Shown here piece after piece: positions 52,032 to 61,599 of a stretch of 64,000 bases of DNA. The DNA comes from F1-120-MAGs238 sp964484185 (GTDB taxonomy: Bacteria > Planctomycetota > Phycisphaerae > Phycisphaerales > UBA1924). The stretch spans positions 62,001 to 126,000 of the forward strand of contig CAZAEQ010000001.1 of assembly GCA_964484185.1 (NCBI GenBank), in the 5' to 3' direction. Numbering within the stretch: position 1 is the stretch's first letter; the number at the start of each line of letters is the position of its first letter. Below the pieces are notes generated by a model. The model was not told the DNA's origin and did no database searches. It saw only the letters and a program-made list of their open reading frames with translations. The translations under genes were made by a program, and so were the position numbers.

Positions 52032-54752
52032 CTACTTGCTGGTAGAACGATCTCCGACAGATTCCAAGCGCCAGTCGCTGAGAACAATGAGTTGCGGGTC
52101 CTCGCGCAGCCCGTCCTCGACCGCGATCAGAAACCGCTCGCGCGGGATGTCAAAGTCCAGGAAGACGACATCCGTGTCCAACGGCTTGCCATCAAACAGT
52201 AACTTGGGGAGACCGACGTCAAGGTGCCCGTCCTTGTTTGTAATAATCGCGCTATACACGCGCCGCGACATATCCATCCACGCCAGTTCGTTGACGCTAA
52301 TCCAGCAAGACGATTCTGCTTCGATTGGTGTAGGTGCGACCTGAATTGCGGCTGCAGGTGTTGGAAAGGAAACAACTTTGAGCTTTGCGCTCAGGTCCGA
52401 TTCACTCCGAATAATGTAAGCGACCATGTCACCAGAGGGCGACAGGAACGGGTCCCACTCGCCTTCAGGAGTTTGTATGAACGGTGTCGCGGGCCCGGAC
52501 TTGTCGATTCTGACGGTGTAGATGTCGGGGCGTTTGTCGCGCAATGTCATTTGTACAAAGAGCAAGGTCTTTCCGTCTGGCGCAATGCATGTTGGACCTA
52601 TTTCAAGCCCGGATTCCGCGCTGTAAAGAGGCGTTCCCTGGCCGCCAGTGAGCGGGAAACTGATCAGATTGCGCTTATCGTCCCGATCCTCGCTCGTGAT
52701 AATGCTGTTGTCATCTGGACCCCAGACAACTCCGAAGGAAAATGTCACAGATGGGTCGCTGATAGGGGTTCGAATGCCCCGCTCAAGGTCAAGAACTGAA
52801 ACTGATTGCTCTTCGCGATTTCCAAAGAGTGAAAGTGCGACGCGGCGGCCGTCCTTTGATATTCTGCCAACGGTTTCAGCGATTGGTTGTGATTCGACAG
52901 GCAGGATCGTGCGATTGCCCTTGAGGTCCATCCACCCGAGTTTGTATCTCGTTGGAGGGCTGAGCAGCTGATAGATCATGGTGCCCCGGGCCGAAGCGCT
53001 CCCATTGATGTAGCCGCGGACTTTCGAGTAATAGACGCCTGCGGCGATGGGTTTGGGTGTGCCGGAAAATTCCATCTTCTGCGGGTCAAACGCCTGAGCG
53101 AGCAGATTCTCATCTCGCGCGAAAATGAGCGTGCCCGGCTCAATAAAGATTGCCTCGGCCCAACCTTGTAGCAGCTGCCGCGACTGCTGCGTCGCCGGGT
53201 CGTATGCATACACGCCATCCGCGGCGGAGTTCTGAACAAAATAGAGGAACCGTTCACCATCCGGCATCATTTGTGGCATGCGGTGCGACTCGCCGGGAGT
53301 CGCGGTCTTGGTGATAGTCGTGGGTGTTCCGCCCGCATCACTGACGCTCGCGAGTCCCCCGCCAGCGCTTGGTGCAAAGATGATCGTGCCCTTTGAACCC
53401 CACGAGCCGCCGCGACCCGCCGGGGAATCGCAGAGCGAGCGGACGATGCCATCGCTCAGATCGAGCCGCTTGAGTTTGCCATCTGCGAAGAACGCAATTG
53501 ATCTGCCGTCAGGCGACCAGAATGGAAACATCGCGTTTTGGGTCTGAGCAAGCGGTCGGAACTCCAGCCGCGAAAGATCGCGAAGGAACAGCGATTGCGG
53601 CGTTGTTCCATCTTTCGACGCCAGCACCAACACGGCCTGCCTTCCATCGGGAGAAACTGCAAAGGCTCGAACATCCCCGGACAATTTCATTCCAGCGGGC
53701 AACGCCAGAGATGTGCGAAGGACAGTTGCCGGGCCTTGTGGCGTCGCTTGCGCTGACGGTCGAAGCAGCCATGCGAGAACAACTGTTGCAATGGCAACAA
53801 TAGATACCGCTGCGAGTATCCCGGCGGAGCGCCACCACGGCAGCGGCGCAGCCACCATCGATTCCGAGTTGCGCGGCTCTGCAATCGCACGTTCGATTTC
53901 AAGCCTTGCATCTCCGATGTCGTGCAGTCGCTGCTTGCGGTCCTTGGCGAGGCAGTTGGTCAATAAATCCCGCACACGTCGTGGCGTAGCGGCAGGCAGC
54001 ACATTGAGATCCGATTCCTTATGCAGCGTCGCGCCGATCGCATCGGCGACCGTCTCGCCGCGAAAGGGCTGTGCACCTGTGAGCATCTCATAGAGCACGC
54101 AACCAAAGGAAAAGATGTCTGAGCGTTTATCAACCGGTTTGCCACGTGCCTGCTCCGGGCTCATGTACCCGGCCGAGCCCATGATGACACCTTGAATCGT
54201 CGGACTGTGAGCAAATCGTGCCGGCGAAGTCACCGTCGGTGAATCGGCGGACGCGGCCGCGCTCGTCGTCGTTGGTGCGCCCTCCGCCGTACGCGCCAAG
54301 CCAAAATCCAGAACCTTTGCCACACCTTCTGGCGTCACCATCACATTGCCGGGTTTCAGGTCGCGATGAACGATTCCCTTCTCGTGTGCAACTTCAAGCG
54401 CTTCCGCGATTTGCTTGGCGCAATTCAACGCCTCATCAACCGGCATTGCGCCACGCGAAAGTCGATCCGCGAGAGTCTCACCCTCGACGAACTCCAGAAT
54501 CAGATACTGATTCCCGTTTGCTTCCTCAAGCCCATAAATCGCACCGATGCCCGGATGGTTGAGCGAGGCGAGCACTTTGGCTTCCCTCTGGAAACGCGCA
54601 AGTCGATCAGGATCCGTGAGCAGGTGTGCCGGCAACGCCTTGATCGCAACCTGCCGATCCAGCCGCGTATCCCGTGCAAGAAACACCTCACCCATGCCGC
54701 CGCGGCCGAGTTCTCGCAGGATTTGGAATGGGCCAATCGAGGCAGGGTGCAT
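52032..54752 (-). CDS. Ser/Thr kinase with TolB-like propeller, array member 1 (first)
   Basis: 906 residues from ATG 54752 (MHPASIGPFQILRELGRGGMGEV); ATG 54779 is an unlikely upstream option. Complete kinase motifs (VAIK, HRDLKPGNV, DFGLART, GSAGYMSPEQARG) with the insert 'ASADSPTVTSPARFAHSPTIQG'. Membrane helix 'WWRSAGILAAVSIVAIATVVLAWLL', then blades 'VSPDGRQAVLVLASKD', 'WSPDGRSIAFFADGKLKRLDL', 'ISKDGRRVALSLFGN' and 'LSPSGDMVAYIIRSESD'. First gene of the minus-strand kinase run, 105 bp from the divergent helicase gene, so the operon promoter should lie at 54753-54857. The fusion-kinase gene follows after 16 bp. Confidence 0.92.
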   Translation of the reverse strand: MHPASIGPFQILRELGRGGMGEVFLARDTRLDRQVAIKALPAHLLTDPDRLARFQREAKVLASLNHPGIGAIYGLEEANGNQYLILEFVEGETLADRLSRGAMPVDEALNCAKQIAEALEVAHEKGIVHRDLKPGNVMVTPEGVAKVLDFGLARTAEGAPTTTSAAASADSPTVTSPARFAHSPTIQGVIMGSAGYMSPEQARGKPVDKRSDIFSFGCVLYEMLTGAQPFRGETVADAIGATLHKESDLNVLPAATPRRVRDLLTNCLAKDRKQRLHDIGDARLEIERAIAEPRNSESMVAAPLPWWRSAGILAAVSIVAIATVVLAWLLRPSAQATPQGPATVLRTSLALPAGMKLSGDVRAFAVSPDGRQAVLVLASKDGTTPQSLFLRDLSRLEFRPLAQTQNAMFPFWSPDGRSIAFFADGKLKRLDLSDGIVRSLCDSPAGRGGSWGSKGTIIFAPSAGGGLASVSDAGGTPTTITKTATPGESHRMPQMMPDGERFLYFVQNSAADGVYAYDPATQQSRQLLQGWAEAIFIEPGTLIFARDENLLAQAFDPQKMEFSGTPKPIAAGVYYSKVRGYINGSASARGTMIYQLLSPPTRYKLGWMDLKGNRTILPVESQPIAETVGRISKDGRRVALSLFGNREEQSVSVLDLERGIRTPISDPSVTFSFGVVWGPDDNSIITSEDRDDKRNLISFPLTGGQGTPLYSAESGLEIGPTCIAPDGKTLLFVQMTLRDKRPDIYTVRIDKSGPATPFIQTPEGEWDPFLSPSGDMVAYIIRSESDLSAKLKVVSFPTPAAAIQVAPTPIEAESSCWISVNELAWMDMSRRVYSAIITNKDGHLDVGLPKLLFDGKPLDTDVVFLDFDIPRERFLIAVEDGLREDPQLIVLSDWRLESVGDRSTSK

Positions 54753-54857
54753 TGAGCGGAGAGTGTACCAGACTTTCAACCTGGGGTGTCGGTGCCAGTC
54801 GGGTATTCCCCCGGAAATTGACCCGTTCTCCGCGAGAGACCACTACCCTTCCACTCG

Positions 54858-57800
54858 TTGCAAAAACCGCCGCCAATCTCCGACCTCATCCGCCGCCTCC
54901 CTGAGGCCATGCTCGGCGATGTCGCGCGCCTTCGTCGCCGCCTCCACGCCATCGAAATCGCCAAACGAGACCGCCGCCTCGATCACATCCCCAAACTCGA
55001 ATCCGAATTCCGCCGCGAACTCTTCACCTCCATCGACCGCCGCGAACATCGGGCAAATACCGTCCCCAAGCCAAAGTTCGACCAAGACCTCCCAATCGTG
55101 CACAAGCGCGATGAGATCATGAAGGCGATTGCCGAAAATCAGGTCGTCATAGTCTGCGGCGAGACAGGCTCAGGAAAAACGACTCAGATACCCCAAATGT
55201 GCCTCACCCTCGGCCGCGGCATCGCTGGTTTCATCGGTCACACCCAGCCCCGCCGTATCGCCGCACGCAGCGTCGCCAACCGCATCGCCGAAGAAATCGG
55301 TGAAGCAGCCCCCTCCGAAGGTCGCAACGGAAACTCATCAGTCGGCTTCAAAGTCCGCTTCGGCGACCAGTCCGGACCGGGCACGTTCATCAAGATCATG
55401 ACCGATGGCATCCTGCTCGCTGAAACTCAGAGCGATCCACATCTGGATCACTACGACACCATCATCATCGATGAAGCACACGAACGCTCACTCAATATCG
55501 ATTTCCTCCTCGGCTATTTGCACCAGTTGCTTCCAAAACGCAAAGATCTCAAAGTCATCATCACGTCCGCAACCATCGATCCCGGTCGCTTTGCCAAGCA
55601 CTTCTCCAAAGCCAATATCCCGGCCCCAGTCATCGAAGTTAGCGGCCGCACCTACCCAGTCGCCATCCGCTACCGCCCGCCCGAAGACTCAGACGACATC
55701 GAAGTCATCGAAGATGCCATTATCAAAGCCTGCGATGAACTCATCGCCGAAGCTCCTGGCGCTGATGACGGCCGCCACGACATTCTCGTCTTCCTTCCCA
55801 CCGAGCGCGACATCCGCAACGCCGCCGATGAACTGGAAAAACACTACAAGAAACTCCAGCATCGCGTAGAAGTTCTGCCGCTCTTCGCCAGACTCTCAAC
55901 CTCAGACCAGATGCGGGTTTTCAAGCAACACGGCGGCCGCCGAATCGTCCTCGCCACCAACGTCGCCGAAACCTCTCTCACCGTCCCCGGCATCCGCTAC
56001 GTCGTCGACACCGGCACCGCCCGCATCAGCCGCTACACCCATCGCACCAAGGTTGAGCGCCTGCCAATCGAACCCATCTCGCGCTCCAGCGCCGACCAGC
56101 GCTCCGGCCGCTGTGGCCGCGTCGCCGAAGGTGTCTGCATCCGCCTCTACAGCGAAAAAGACTATCAAGTGCGGCCAAGATTCACCGACCCTGAAATCCG
56201 CCGCGCCAATCTCGCAAGCGTCATCCTCCGCATGAAGGCTCTCAACCTCGGCGATGTCGAGCAGTTCCCCTTCATCGAACCGCCCGAACCGCGCATGATC
56301 CGCGACGGCTTCGACACGCTCTGGGAACTGGGTGCACTCTCGCACGAAGAACACGGTCTCGCCAATCTCACCCGCATCGGTCGCGCCCTCGCTCGCCTGC
56401 CCATCGACCCGCGCATCAGCCGCATGATCCTCGCCGCCGACACTGAGCATTCTCTCTCTGAAGTCCTCGTTCTCGCGGCAGCCCTATCAGTGCAAGACCC
56501 GCGTGAGCGGCCCCTCGATAAACAGCAGGATGCCGATGCCGCTCACGCCAGATTCGCGCATGAAACCAGCGACTTCCTCTCGCTCCTTAACCTCTGGAAC
56601 TTCTTCGAAAAACAAAGCCAGCAGCTCACTGGCGGCAAGCTCCGCCGCATGTGTAGCGGCATGTTCATCTCCTGGGTCCGCATGCGCGAGTGGCAGGACA
56701 TCCACCGCCAACTCGTGGAAATGACCCTGGAACTCAAGCTTCGCACCAACCCTAGGCCCGCGCATTCCGATGCAATCCACCGCGCTCTCATGACCGGCTT
56801 GCTCTCAAGCCTCGGTGTCAAAGGCGAGACGCACGAGTACTCAGGCGCTCGCCACATGAAGTTCCAGATCCATCCAGGTTCTGGATTGTTCAAGAAAAAC
56901 CCTAAGTGGATCATGGCCGCGGAAATCGTGCACACGACTCGTATGTACGCCCGCAACGTCGCCAAGATCGATCCCAACTGGATCGAACCGTTGGCACAGC
57001 ACGTTCTTAAGCACAGCTACACCAATGTGCACTGGACGCGCGATGTCGGCCAGATTGCCGCATTTGAAAAAGTAACGCTTTTCGGCCTGGAAATCGTGCC
57101 AAAACGTCGTGTTCATTTTGGACCCATCGAGCCCAAAGAAACCCGCGCCCTCTTCATCCACCACGCCTTGGTCGAAGCAGAATTGCTCCCCGAGACCGAA
57201 GCCGACCCGCCGTTCCTGAAACACAACCGTGCCCTCGTGCGCAGCGTCCGCGACCTCGAAAGCAAAGGCCGCTCTCACGACATCCTCGCCGACAACGATG
57301 CCATCTTCGCGTTTTACGACTCCCGCGTTCCCGCTGATGTGCACTCAACCGCCCAGTTCGAAAAATGGAGAAAAGAAGCAGAACGCAAGAACTCCAAAAT
57401 TCTCTTCATGACCACCGACCACATCATGAAGCGGACCGCGAGTGAAATCAGCGAAACTGCGTTCCCCAGTTCGCTGAATCTCGGCGGCGCAAAGTTGCCG
57501 CTCGATTACAAATTCGCCCCCGGTGAAATCGATGACGGTCTCACTCTCAAAGTCCCTGTCGAAGCTCTAGGCCAGGTCGATGAAGACCACGCCCAGTGGC
57601 TCGTCCCCGGTCGCCTCGAAGAAAAAATCACCGCTCTCTTGCGCACGCTCCCCAAAGCCGTCCGCAAAGACCTGGATCCATTGGGCCCCCTCGCCGCAGA
57701 AGCCGCGAAAACCCTGAAATTCGGAGTCGGTTCACTCGAAGATGCACTCGCCAAATTCGCCCACGAAAAGAAACGCGTCAACGTTACGCGCGACATGTTT

Positions 57801-58814
57801 CGTTCCAAAGAAGTCCCCGACCATCTCAAAATGAACCTGATCGTGCTGGGCGAAGATGGGAAAGAAATCGCCCGTGGTCGAGATGCATCACAACTTCGAG
57901 CCGACCTCGCGCCCCAGATCAAGGCTGCATTCGCAAAACTCGCCAAAGCTGGGTTCGATCGCGATGGCATCAAGACATGGGACGTCGGCGACCTCCCCAA
58001 AGAAACCCAGTTCACCCGCGCAGGCAGTTCAGTCGTCGGCTATCCCGCCCTCGCCGACATGGGCACATCCGTCAGCCTCCGCCTCCTCGACTCCGCCAAA
58101 GCTGCCGAACTGGTCCATCGCACCGGCGCGCGCAGGCTCTTCTACCTCGCCAGTCGCGATGAAATCGTCTATCAAAGCCGCCTCATTTCCACACTCTCAA
58201 AAATGACCATGCAGTTCGCCGAATTCGGAAGCCCCGAGGAACTGAAAAACGATCTCCAGCTCCTGATCGCCGACCGCGCATTCATGGGCGATGACAAAGC
58301 CCCGCGCCAGCAGGCCGATTTCGAAGTCTCTCTCAAACTCGGCCGCAAAAAACTTCCCGCCGCCGCTTCAGAAGTCTCCAAAGTAGTCTCCGAAATCCTG
58401 CAAATGCGTCACAACGTGGCTCTCGCAATCAGCGGCAAACCACCCGCCGGTTGGGCTCAGCCCATGGCCGACATTCAGCAGCAGGTAGCCTTCCTCACAC
58501 CAAAAGGATTCCTGCTCGCAACTCCATGGGAACGCCTCAAGCACCTCGCACGCTACCTCAACGGCATCCACTTCCGCATCCACAAGCTCGGCCTCACCGG
58601 CCTTCAACGCGACCAAAAATGGATGTACGAAGTCCTCCCACACTGGCACCGCTACGTCCAAAAAATAACCGCCCAGCCCCACCTCCAGGCCCAGCTCTAC
58701 GACTACCGCTGGATGGTCGAAGAATTCCGAGTATCACTCTTTGCACAAGAACTCGGTACCAGCGGCCCCGTCTCAGCGAAGAGGTTGGATGATCTCTGGT
58801 CAAAGCTGAGCTAG
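54858..58814 (+). CDS. hrpA: ATP-dependent RNA helicase HrpA, DEAH family
   Basis: 1318 residues from TTG 54858; ATG 54909 is a shorter option, so the exact start is uncertain. DEAH helicase core: Walker A GETGSGKT (101-108), 'TQPRRIAARSVA', DEAH (205-208), SAT (237-239), 'LATNVAETSLTVPGIRYVVDTG' and 'QRSGRCGRVAEGVCIRLYS'. Helicase-associated and OB-fold regions follow, then the long DUF3418-type C-terminal domain ending 'LFAQELGTSGPVSAKRLDDLWSKL', as in HrpA. Length matches E. coli HrpA (1300). In E. coli HrpA resolves stalled or collided ribosomes on mRNA. Divergent from the kinase array. Confidence 0.94.
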   Translation: MQKPPPISDLIRRLPEAMLGDVARLRRRLHAIEIAKRDRRLDHIPKLESEFRRELFTSIDRREHRANTVPKPKFDQDLPIVHKRDEIMKAIAENQVVIVCGETGSGKTTQIPQMCLTLGRGIAGFIGHTQPRRIAARSVANRIAEEIGEAAPSEGRNGNSSVGFKVRFGDQSGPGTFIKIMTDGILLAETQSDPHLDHYDTIIIDEAHERSLNIDFLLGYLHQLLPKRKDLKVIITSATIDPGRFAKHFSKANIPAPVIEVSGRTYPVAIRYRPPEDSDDIEVIEDAIIKACDELIAEAPGADDGRHDILVFLPTERDIRNAADELEKHYKKLQHRVEVLPLFARLSTSDQMRVFKQHGGRRIVLATNVAETSLTVPGIRYVVDTGTARISRYTHRTKVERLPIEPISRSSADQRSGRCGRVAEGVCIRLYSEKDYQVRPRFTDPEIRRANLASVILRMKALNLGDVEQFPFIEPPEPRMIRDGFDTLWELGALSHEEHGLANLTRIGRALARLPIDPRISRMILAADTEHSLSEVLVLAAALSVQDPRERPLDKQQDADAAHARFAHETSDFLSLLNLWNFFEKQSQQLTGGKLRRMCSGMFISWVRMREWQDIHRQLVEMTLELKLRTNPRPAHSDAIHRALMTGLLSSLGVKGETHEYSGARHMKFQIHPGSGLFKKNPKWIMAAEIVHTTRMYARNVAKIDPNWIEPLAQHVLKHSYTNVHWTRDVGQIAAFEKVTLFGLEIVPKRRVHFGPIEPKETRALFIHHALVEAELLPETEADPPFLKHNRALVRSVRDLESKGRSHDILADNDAIFAFYDSRVPADVHSTAQFEKWRKEAERKNSKILFMTTDHIMKRTASEISETAFPSSLNLGGAKLPLDYKFAPGEIDDGLTLKVPVEALGQVDEDHAQWLVPGRLEEKITALLRTLPKAVRKDLDPLGPLAAEAAKTLKFGVGSLEDALAKFAHEKKRVNVTRDMFRSKEVPDHLKMNLIVLGEDGKEIARGRDASQLRADLAPQIKAAFAKLAKAGFDRDGIKTWDVGDLPKETQFTRAGSSVVGYPALADMGTSVSLRLLDSAKAAELVHRTGARRLFYLASRDEIVYQSRLISTLSKMTMQFAEFGSPEELKNDLQLLIADRAFMGDDKAPRQQADFEVSLKLGRKKLPAAASEVSKVVSEILQMRHNVALAISGKPPAGWAQPMADIQQQVAFLTPKGFLLATPWERLKHLARYLNGIHFRIHKLGLTGLQRDQKWMYEVLPHWHRYVQKITAQPHLQAQLYDYRWMVEEFRVSLFAQELGTSGPVSAKRLDDLWSKLS

Positions 58815-58823
58815 TCCTATGAG

Positions 58824-59582
58824 CTAGTCCCGGTCGAACAGCGTGCCTCCAGCATCGTCAAACATCTCTGCCAGCGAGCTCTTCGGGTTGTTCAGGAACC
58901 CACGGGTGATGCGGTAATGCTCTGTGTCTTCGTACGCCGTCCGCGTGATTTCATTACCGCCCAGCACATAAATCCATGATTTCGGAAATGCCAGGATGAT
59001 TGGCGAATGCGTTGCGATGACGAATTGGGAGCCTTTGTTCACAAGATCATTCAGTATGCAGAGAAATGCGAGTTGTCGATTTGGAGAGAGTGCCGCTTCA
59101 GGTTCATCCAGCAGGTAGACGCCTTTGCCCGAGAACCGATTGCTAAAGAGCGAGAAGAAAGACTCTCCATGCGATTGGTCATGCAGAAGTTTGTCGCCAT
59201 ATCCCTTCTGGCCAACCTCCTCAAGTGCCGTCGCAACGTTGTAAAAGCTCTCGGCTCGCAGAAACCAGTGGTCGTTCGGTTTCTTGTGCGTTCGGCGCAC
59301 ACGTAAGTAGTCTGCCAGCCGCGAGTGTGTCGCGCGCGTTTCAAAGGTGAGGTTCTTGCTCCCGCCCTCAGGGTTGAGCCCAAGCCCAACGGCAAGGCCC
59401 TCGAGCAATGTGGATTTTCCAGAGCCGTTTTCACCCACAAGAAAAGTCACCGACGGGTGGAGAGGCAAAATGTGAAGCGATCTGATTGCAGCGAGTGAAA
59501 ATGGATATGTATCGAATGACGGAACCCGCTCCCGCAGCAACTCGATTGCGGAAACGAAGTTAGCGTTGGTGTCTATTCCCAT
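58824..59582 (-). CDS. SMC/ABC-type predicted ATPase (COG3910-like)
   Basis: 252 residues from ATG 59582 (MGIDTNANFVSAIEL); upstream in-frame sequence overlaps the previous gene and is Cys/Gly-rich junk. Walker A GENGSGKST (50-58), a signature-like 'SHGESFFSLFSNRF', Walker B 'GVYLLDEPEAALSPNRQ', and the switch His in 'FVIATHSPIILAFP'. This compact single-ATPase layout matches the stand-alone predicted ATPases often listed as AAA_15/AAA_21 or COG3910, whose role is not established. Starts 5 bp after the CxxCH membrane protein gene and is the last gene of that run, convergent with hrpA (9 bp between stops). Confidence 0.85.
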   Translation of the reverse strand: MGIDTNANFVSAIELLRERVPSFDTYPFSLAAIRSLHILPLHPSVTFLVGENGSGKSTLLEGLAVGLGLNPEGGSKNLTFETRATHSRLADYLRVRRTHKKPNDHWFLRAESFYNVATALEEVGQKGYGDKLLHDQSHGESFFSLFSNRFSGKGVYLLDEPEAALSPNRQLAFLCILNDLVNKGSQFVIATHSPIILAFPKSWIYVLGGNEITRTAYEDTEHYRITRGFLNNPKSSLAEMFDDAGGTLFDRD

Positions 59583-59587
59583 TTCAT

Positions 59588-60352
59588 TTATGCACGTTTC
59601 ACCGGCCGCCACAGTTCCGCAAAGATGCAAATTAGCATCATCCCGGTGGCACCCGCATACGCCGCCCCCCCGCCGACAATCCCATACACCAGCGACATAC
59701 TTCCCTTGGCAAACCACTGACACACCAGATCCACCAAAAGCCCAGCACACGCAACAAACACCAATGAACTGATCAACTTTCGGTTCCAATTCGTACACAC
59801 CGCCAGCATCGCCGTCACCGCCGCCAGCGAGCCCAACCCCAGCGCATGCGTGTGCAGACTCGCCGCAATCACATTGTCACCAGTCTTATTGATCTTCCGC
59901 GTAAACGCCACCAATTTCACATCCTGCCACGTATCCAGCGGCAACTTTTTCGCAGCAGCCTGCGCATCCGGCGCCTTGCGCGAGTGACACGAAAGACAGT
60001 TCTTGGCAATTAACTCCGCTGGCGAATTGTCACCCATATCAATATTGTCATAATCCTCCGCAACCCGCGTGCTCTTGAGCCACTTGATCAATGGCTCTTT
60101 CGCCGCAGGAGCTAGATTCGCCGGATGCCCCTTCTCAATCATCACCAGCAGTGGGGCAGTTGCATCCAGCCCATGATACTGCGACCGCACATCGTCAAGC
60201 GTCAACCCCGGCCGCTCATCGCGATTCCCATGATGCCACATCATGTGCGTGGCTGACATGACAAGCCCGCCGCCAATGGTGGCAACGATGCACGTAAATC
60301 CAAGTCGAGCGCCAAGCGGAAGATCACGCAGTCGAAGGTCGTTGATTGACAT
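59588..60352 (-). CDS. Membrane protein with single CxxCH haem-binding site
   Basis: 254 residues. One N-terminal helix ('LGFTCIVATIGGGLVMSATHMMW', ~17-39), a periplasmic stretch, 'LIAKNCLSCHSRKAPDA' with CxxCH at 119-123 (cytochrome c haem site), and three to four C-terminal helices. An N-terminal 'HMMWHH' His cluster may add haem or metal ligands. I do not recognise a named family; similar c-type-haem membrane proteins occur in planctomycetes. Lies 8 bp before (in map) and downstream (in transcription) of the Gfo/Idh/MocA gene, in one run with apbE, which suggests a redox role at the membrane. Confidence 0.75.
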   Translation of the reverse strand: MSINDLRLRDLPLGARLGFTCIVATIGGGLVMSATHMMWHHGNRDERPGLTLDDVRSQYHGLDATAPLLVMIEKGHPANLAPAAKEPLIKWLKSTRVAEDYDNIDMGDNSPAELIAKNCLSCHSRKAPDAQAAAKKLPLDTWQDVKLVAFTRKINKTGDNVIAASLHTHALGLGSLAAVTAMLAVCTNWNRKLISSLVFVACAGLLVDLVCQWFAKGSMSLVYGIVGGGAAYAGATGMMLICIFAELWRPVKRA

Positions 60353-60360
60353 GATGGTCC

Positions 60361-61599
60361 TTATACCTTGAGGTCATCCGCTGAAATCGCAACTTCGTTT
60401 CCAGTCGCAATCGACTTCACAATCGCCGCACTGATCGCAACCGCGGCAATGCCATCAGAAACAGTACAAATCGCCGGCTTGCCTTCAAGAACCGACTTCG
60501 CAAAATCCGTCAACGAGTAGTACGCAGTCGGATTCGGAATCCCGACGCCATCCTTCAATTTGCCCTGAGCTGCGAGCTTCGTCGCATCCGCGATCAGCGT
60601 AATGCCTTCATCATTATGGAACTGCTGGCGGTTCGCATACACCTCCCAGCCCTGCGTCGGTGCATCTGATTCCTTGAACATCCACCCAGCGGTCCACGCG
60701 AGTTTGATCGCAGAATTAGAACCATGGAACGTCTCGAACTTCCCACCATAGCTACTGCCAAGTGTCGCCGTATACCCGGCCGAGACTCCATCAGCATAAA
60801 TAAGGTCCGCGTGAATCGTGTCGTGAACTTTGCGTCCATCAGTCCACATCCGGGTTGAACCCGATGCCCGAGCCTTCACCGGCACCTTGCCCGTATACCA
60901 GTGCATCACATCAAACTGATGGCTTCCACACTCTCCAGCAAGCCCCAGTGAAACCGCTTCATCCAACCGCCAGTTGTTCCGCTTCTCGCGCTCCGGGCTG
61001 TCCGAAGGAATCTTCCATGAGTTCTTCTGATTCCACTGCGAGGTGATTCCAATCAGTTCGCGAATCGCATCGCCCTTGTAGAACGTTCTCGCGAGCTTGT
61101 AAATCGGATTCGATCGTCCTTCGTGCCCGACCGCAAACACAATCTTGGACGCCGCCGCGGCCGCGCCAATCGCCTTGGCGTCCGCAACAGTGTGTGCAAG
61201 CGGTGCTTCACAATACACATGCTTCCCTGCCGCGATGCAGTCAATCGCAATGTCCTTGTGCATGTGCGTCGGCGTCGCAATCACAACTGCGCCAATATCC
61301 TTCCGCTTCTCAAGCATCTCTTTGTGATCCGCAAACCCATCCACATTCTGCACTCGCCGCAAACCTCGTTGCAGGCGGCTGTCATCAGTGTCACACAGCG
61401 CAACAACCTTGACATTATCAATCTTGGCCAATTCAGCCAGCAACACGCCCGACTGCTTCCCAAGCCCAACCACTGCAACATTCAAAACCTCCGCCGAATC
61501 GATTTTGGCATGGAGCAAGCTTGGCAACAGCGCCAGCGAAGCAATGCTGCCCGCAGACTGTGCAAGGAACGAACGGCGATCGGTGATATGGGTACTCAT
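60361..61599 (-). CDS. Gfo/Idh/MocA-family oxidoreductase, Tat-exported
   Basis: 412 residues from ATG 61599, overlapping the apbE stop as ATGA. Tat signal 'DRRSFLAQSAGSIASLALLPSLLHA'. Rossmann domain 'VLNVAVVGLGKQSGVLLAELAKIDNVKVVALCDTDD', then 'GAVVIATPTHMHKDIAIDCIAAGKHVYCEAPLAHTVADAKA'. The conserved catalytic E-K-P motif of the family reads E-A-P here, so the usual lysine is missing. The C-terminal domain has 'GECGSHQFDVMHWYTGKVPVKARASGS'. Probably acts on sugars or polyols in the periplasm; the Lys loss may mean altered chemistry. Confidence 0.9.
   Translation of the reverse strand: MSTHITDRRSFLAQSAGSIASLALLPSLLHAKIDSAEVLNVAVVGLGKQSGVLLAELAKIDNVKVVALCDTDDSRLQRGLRRVQNVDGFADHKEMLEKRKDIGAVVIATPTHMHKDIAIDCIAAGKHVYCEAPLAHTVADAKAIGAAAAASKIVFAVGHEGRSNPIYKLARTFYKGDAIRELIGITSQWNQKNSWKIPSDSPEREKRNNWRLDEAVSLGLAGECGSHQFDVMHWYTGKVPVKARASGSTRMWTDGRKVHDTIHADLIYADGVSAGYTATLGSSYGGKFETFHGSNSAIKLAWTAGWMFKESDAPTQGWEVYANRQQFHNDEGITLIADATKLAAQGKLKDGVGIPNPTAYYSLTDFAKSVLEGKPAICTVSDGIAAVAISAAIVKSIATGNEVAISADDLKV

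Noticed and set aside
38065..54752. Regularly repeated sequence that might suggest a CRISPR array or mobile-element repeats
   Set aside because: The repeats are kilobase-scale paralogous kinase genes in frame, not short repeats with unique spacers, and no transposase or terminal inverted repeats were seen.
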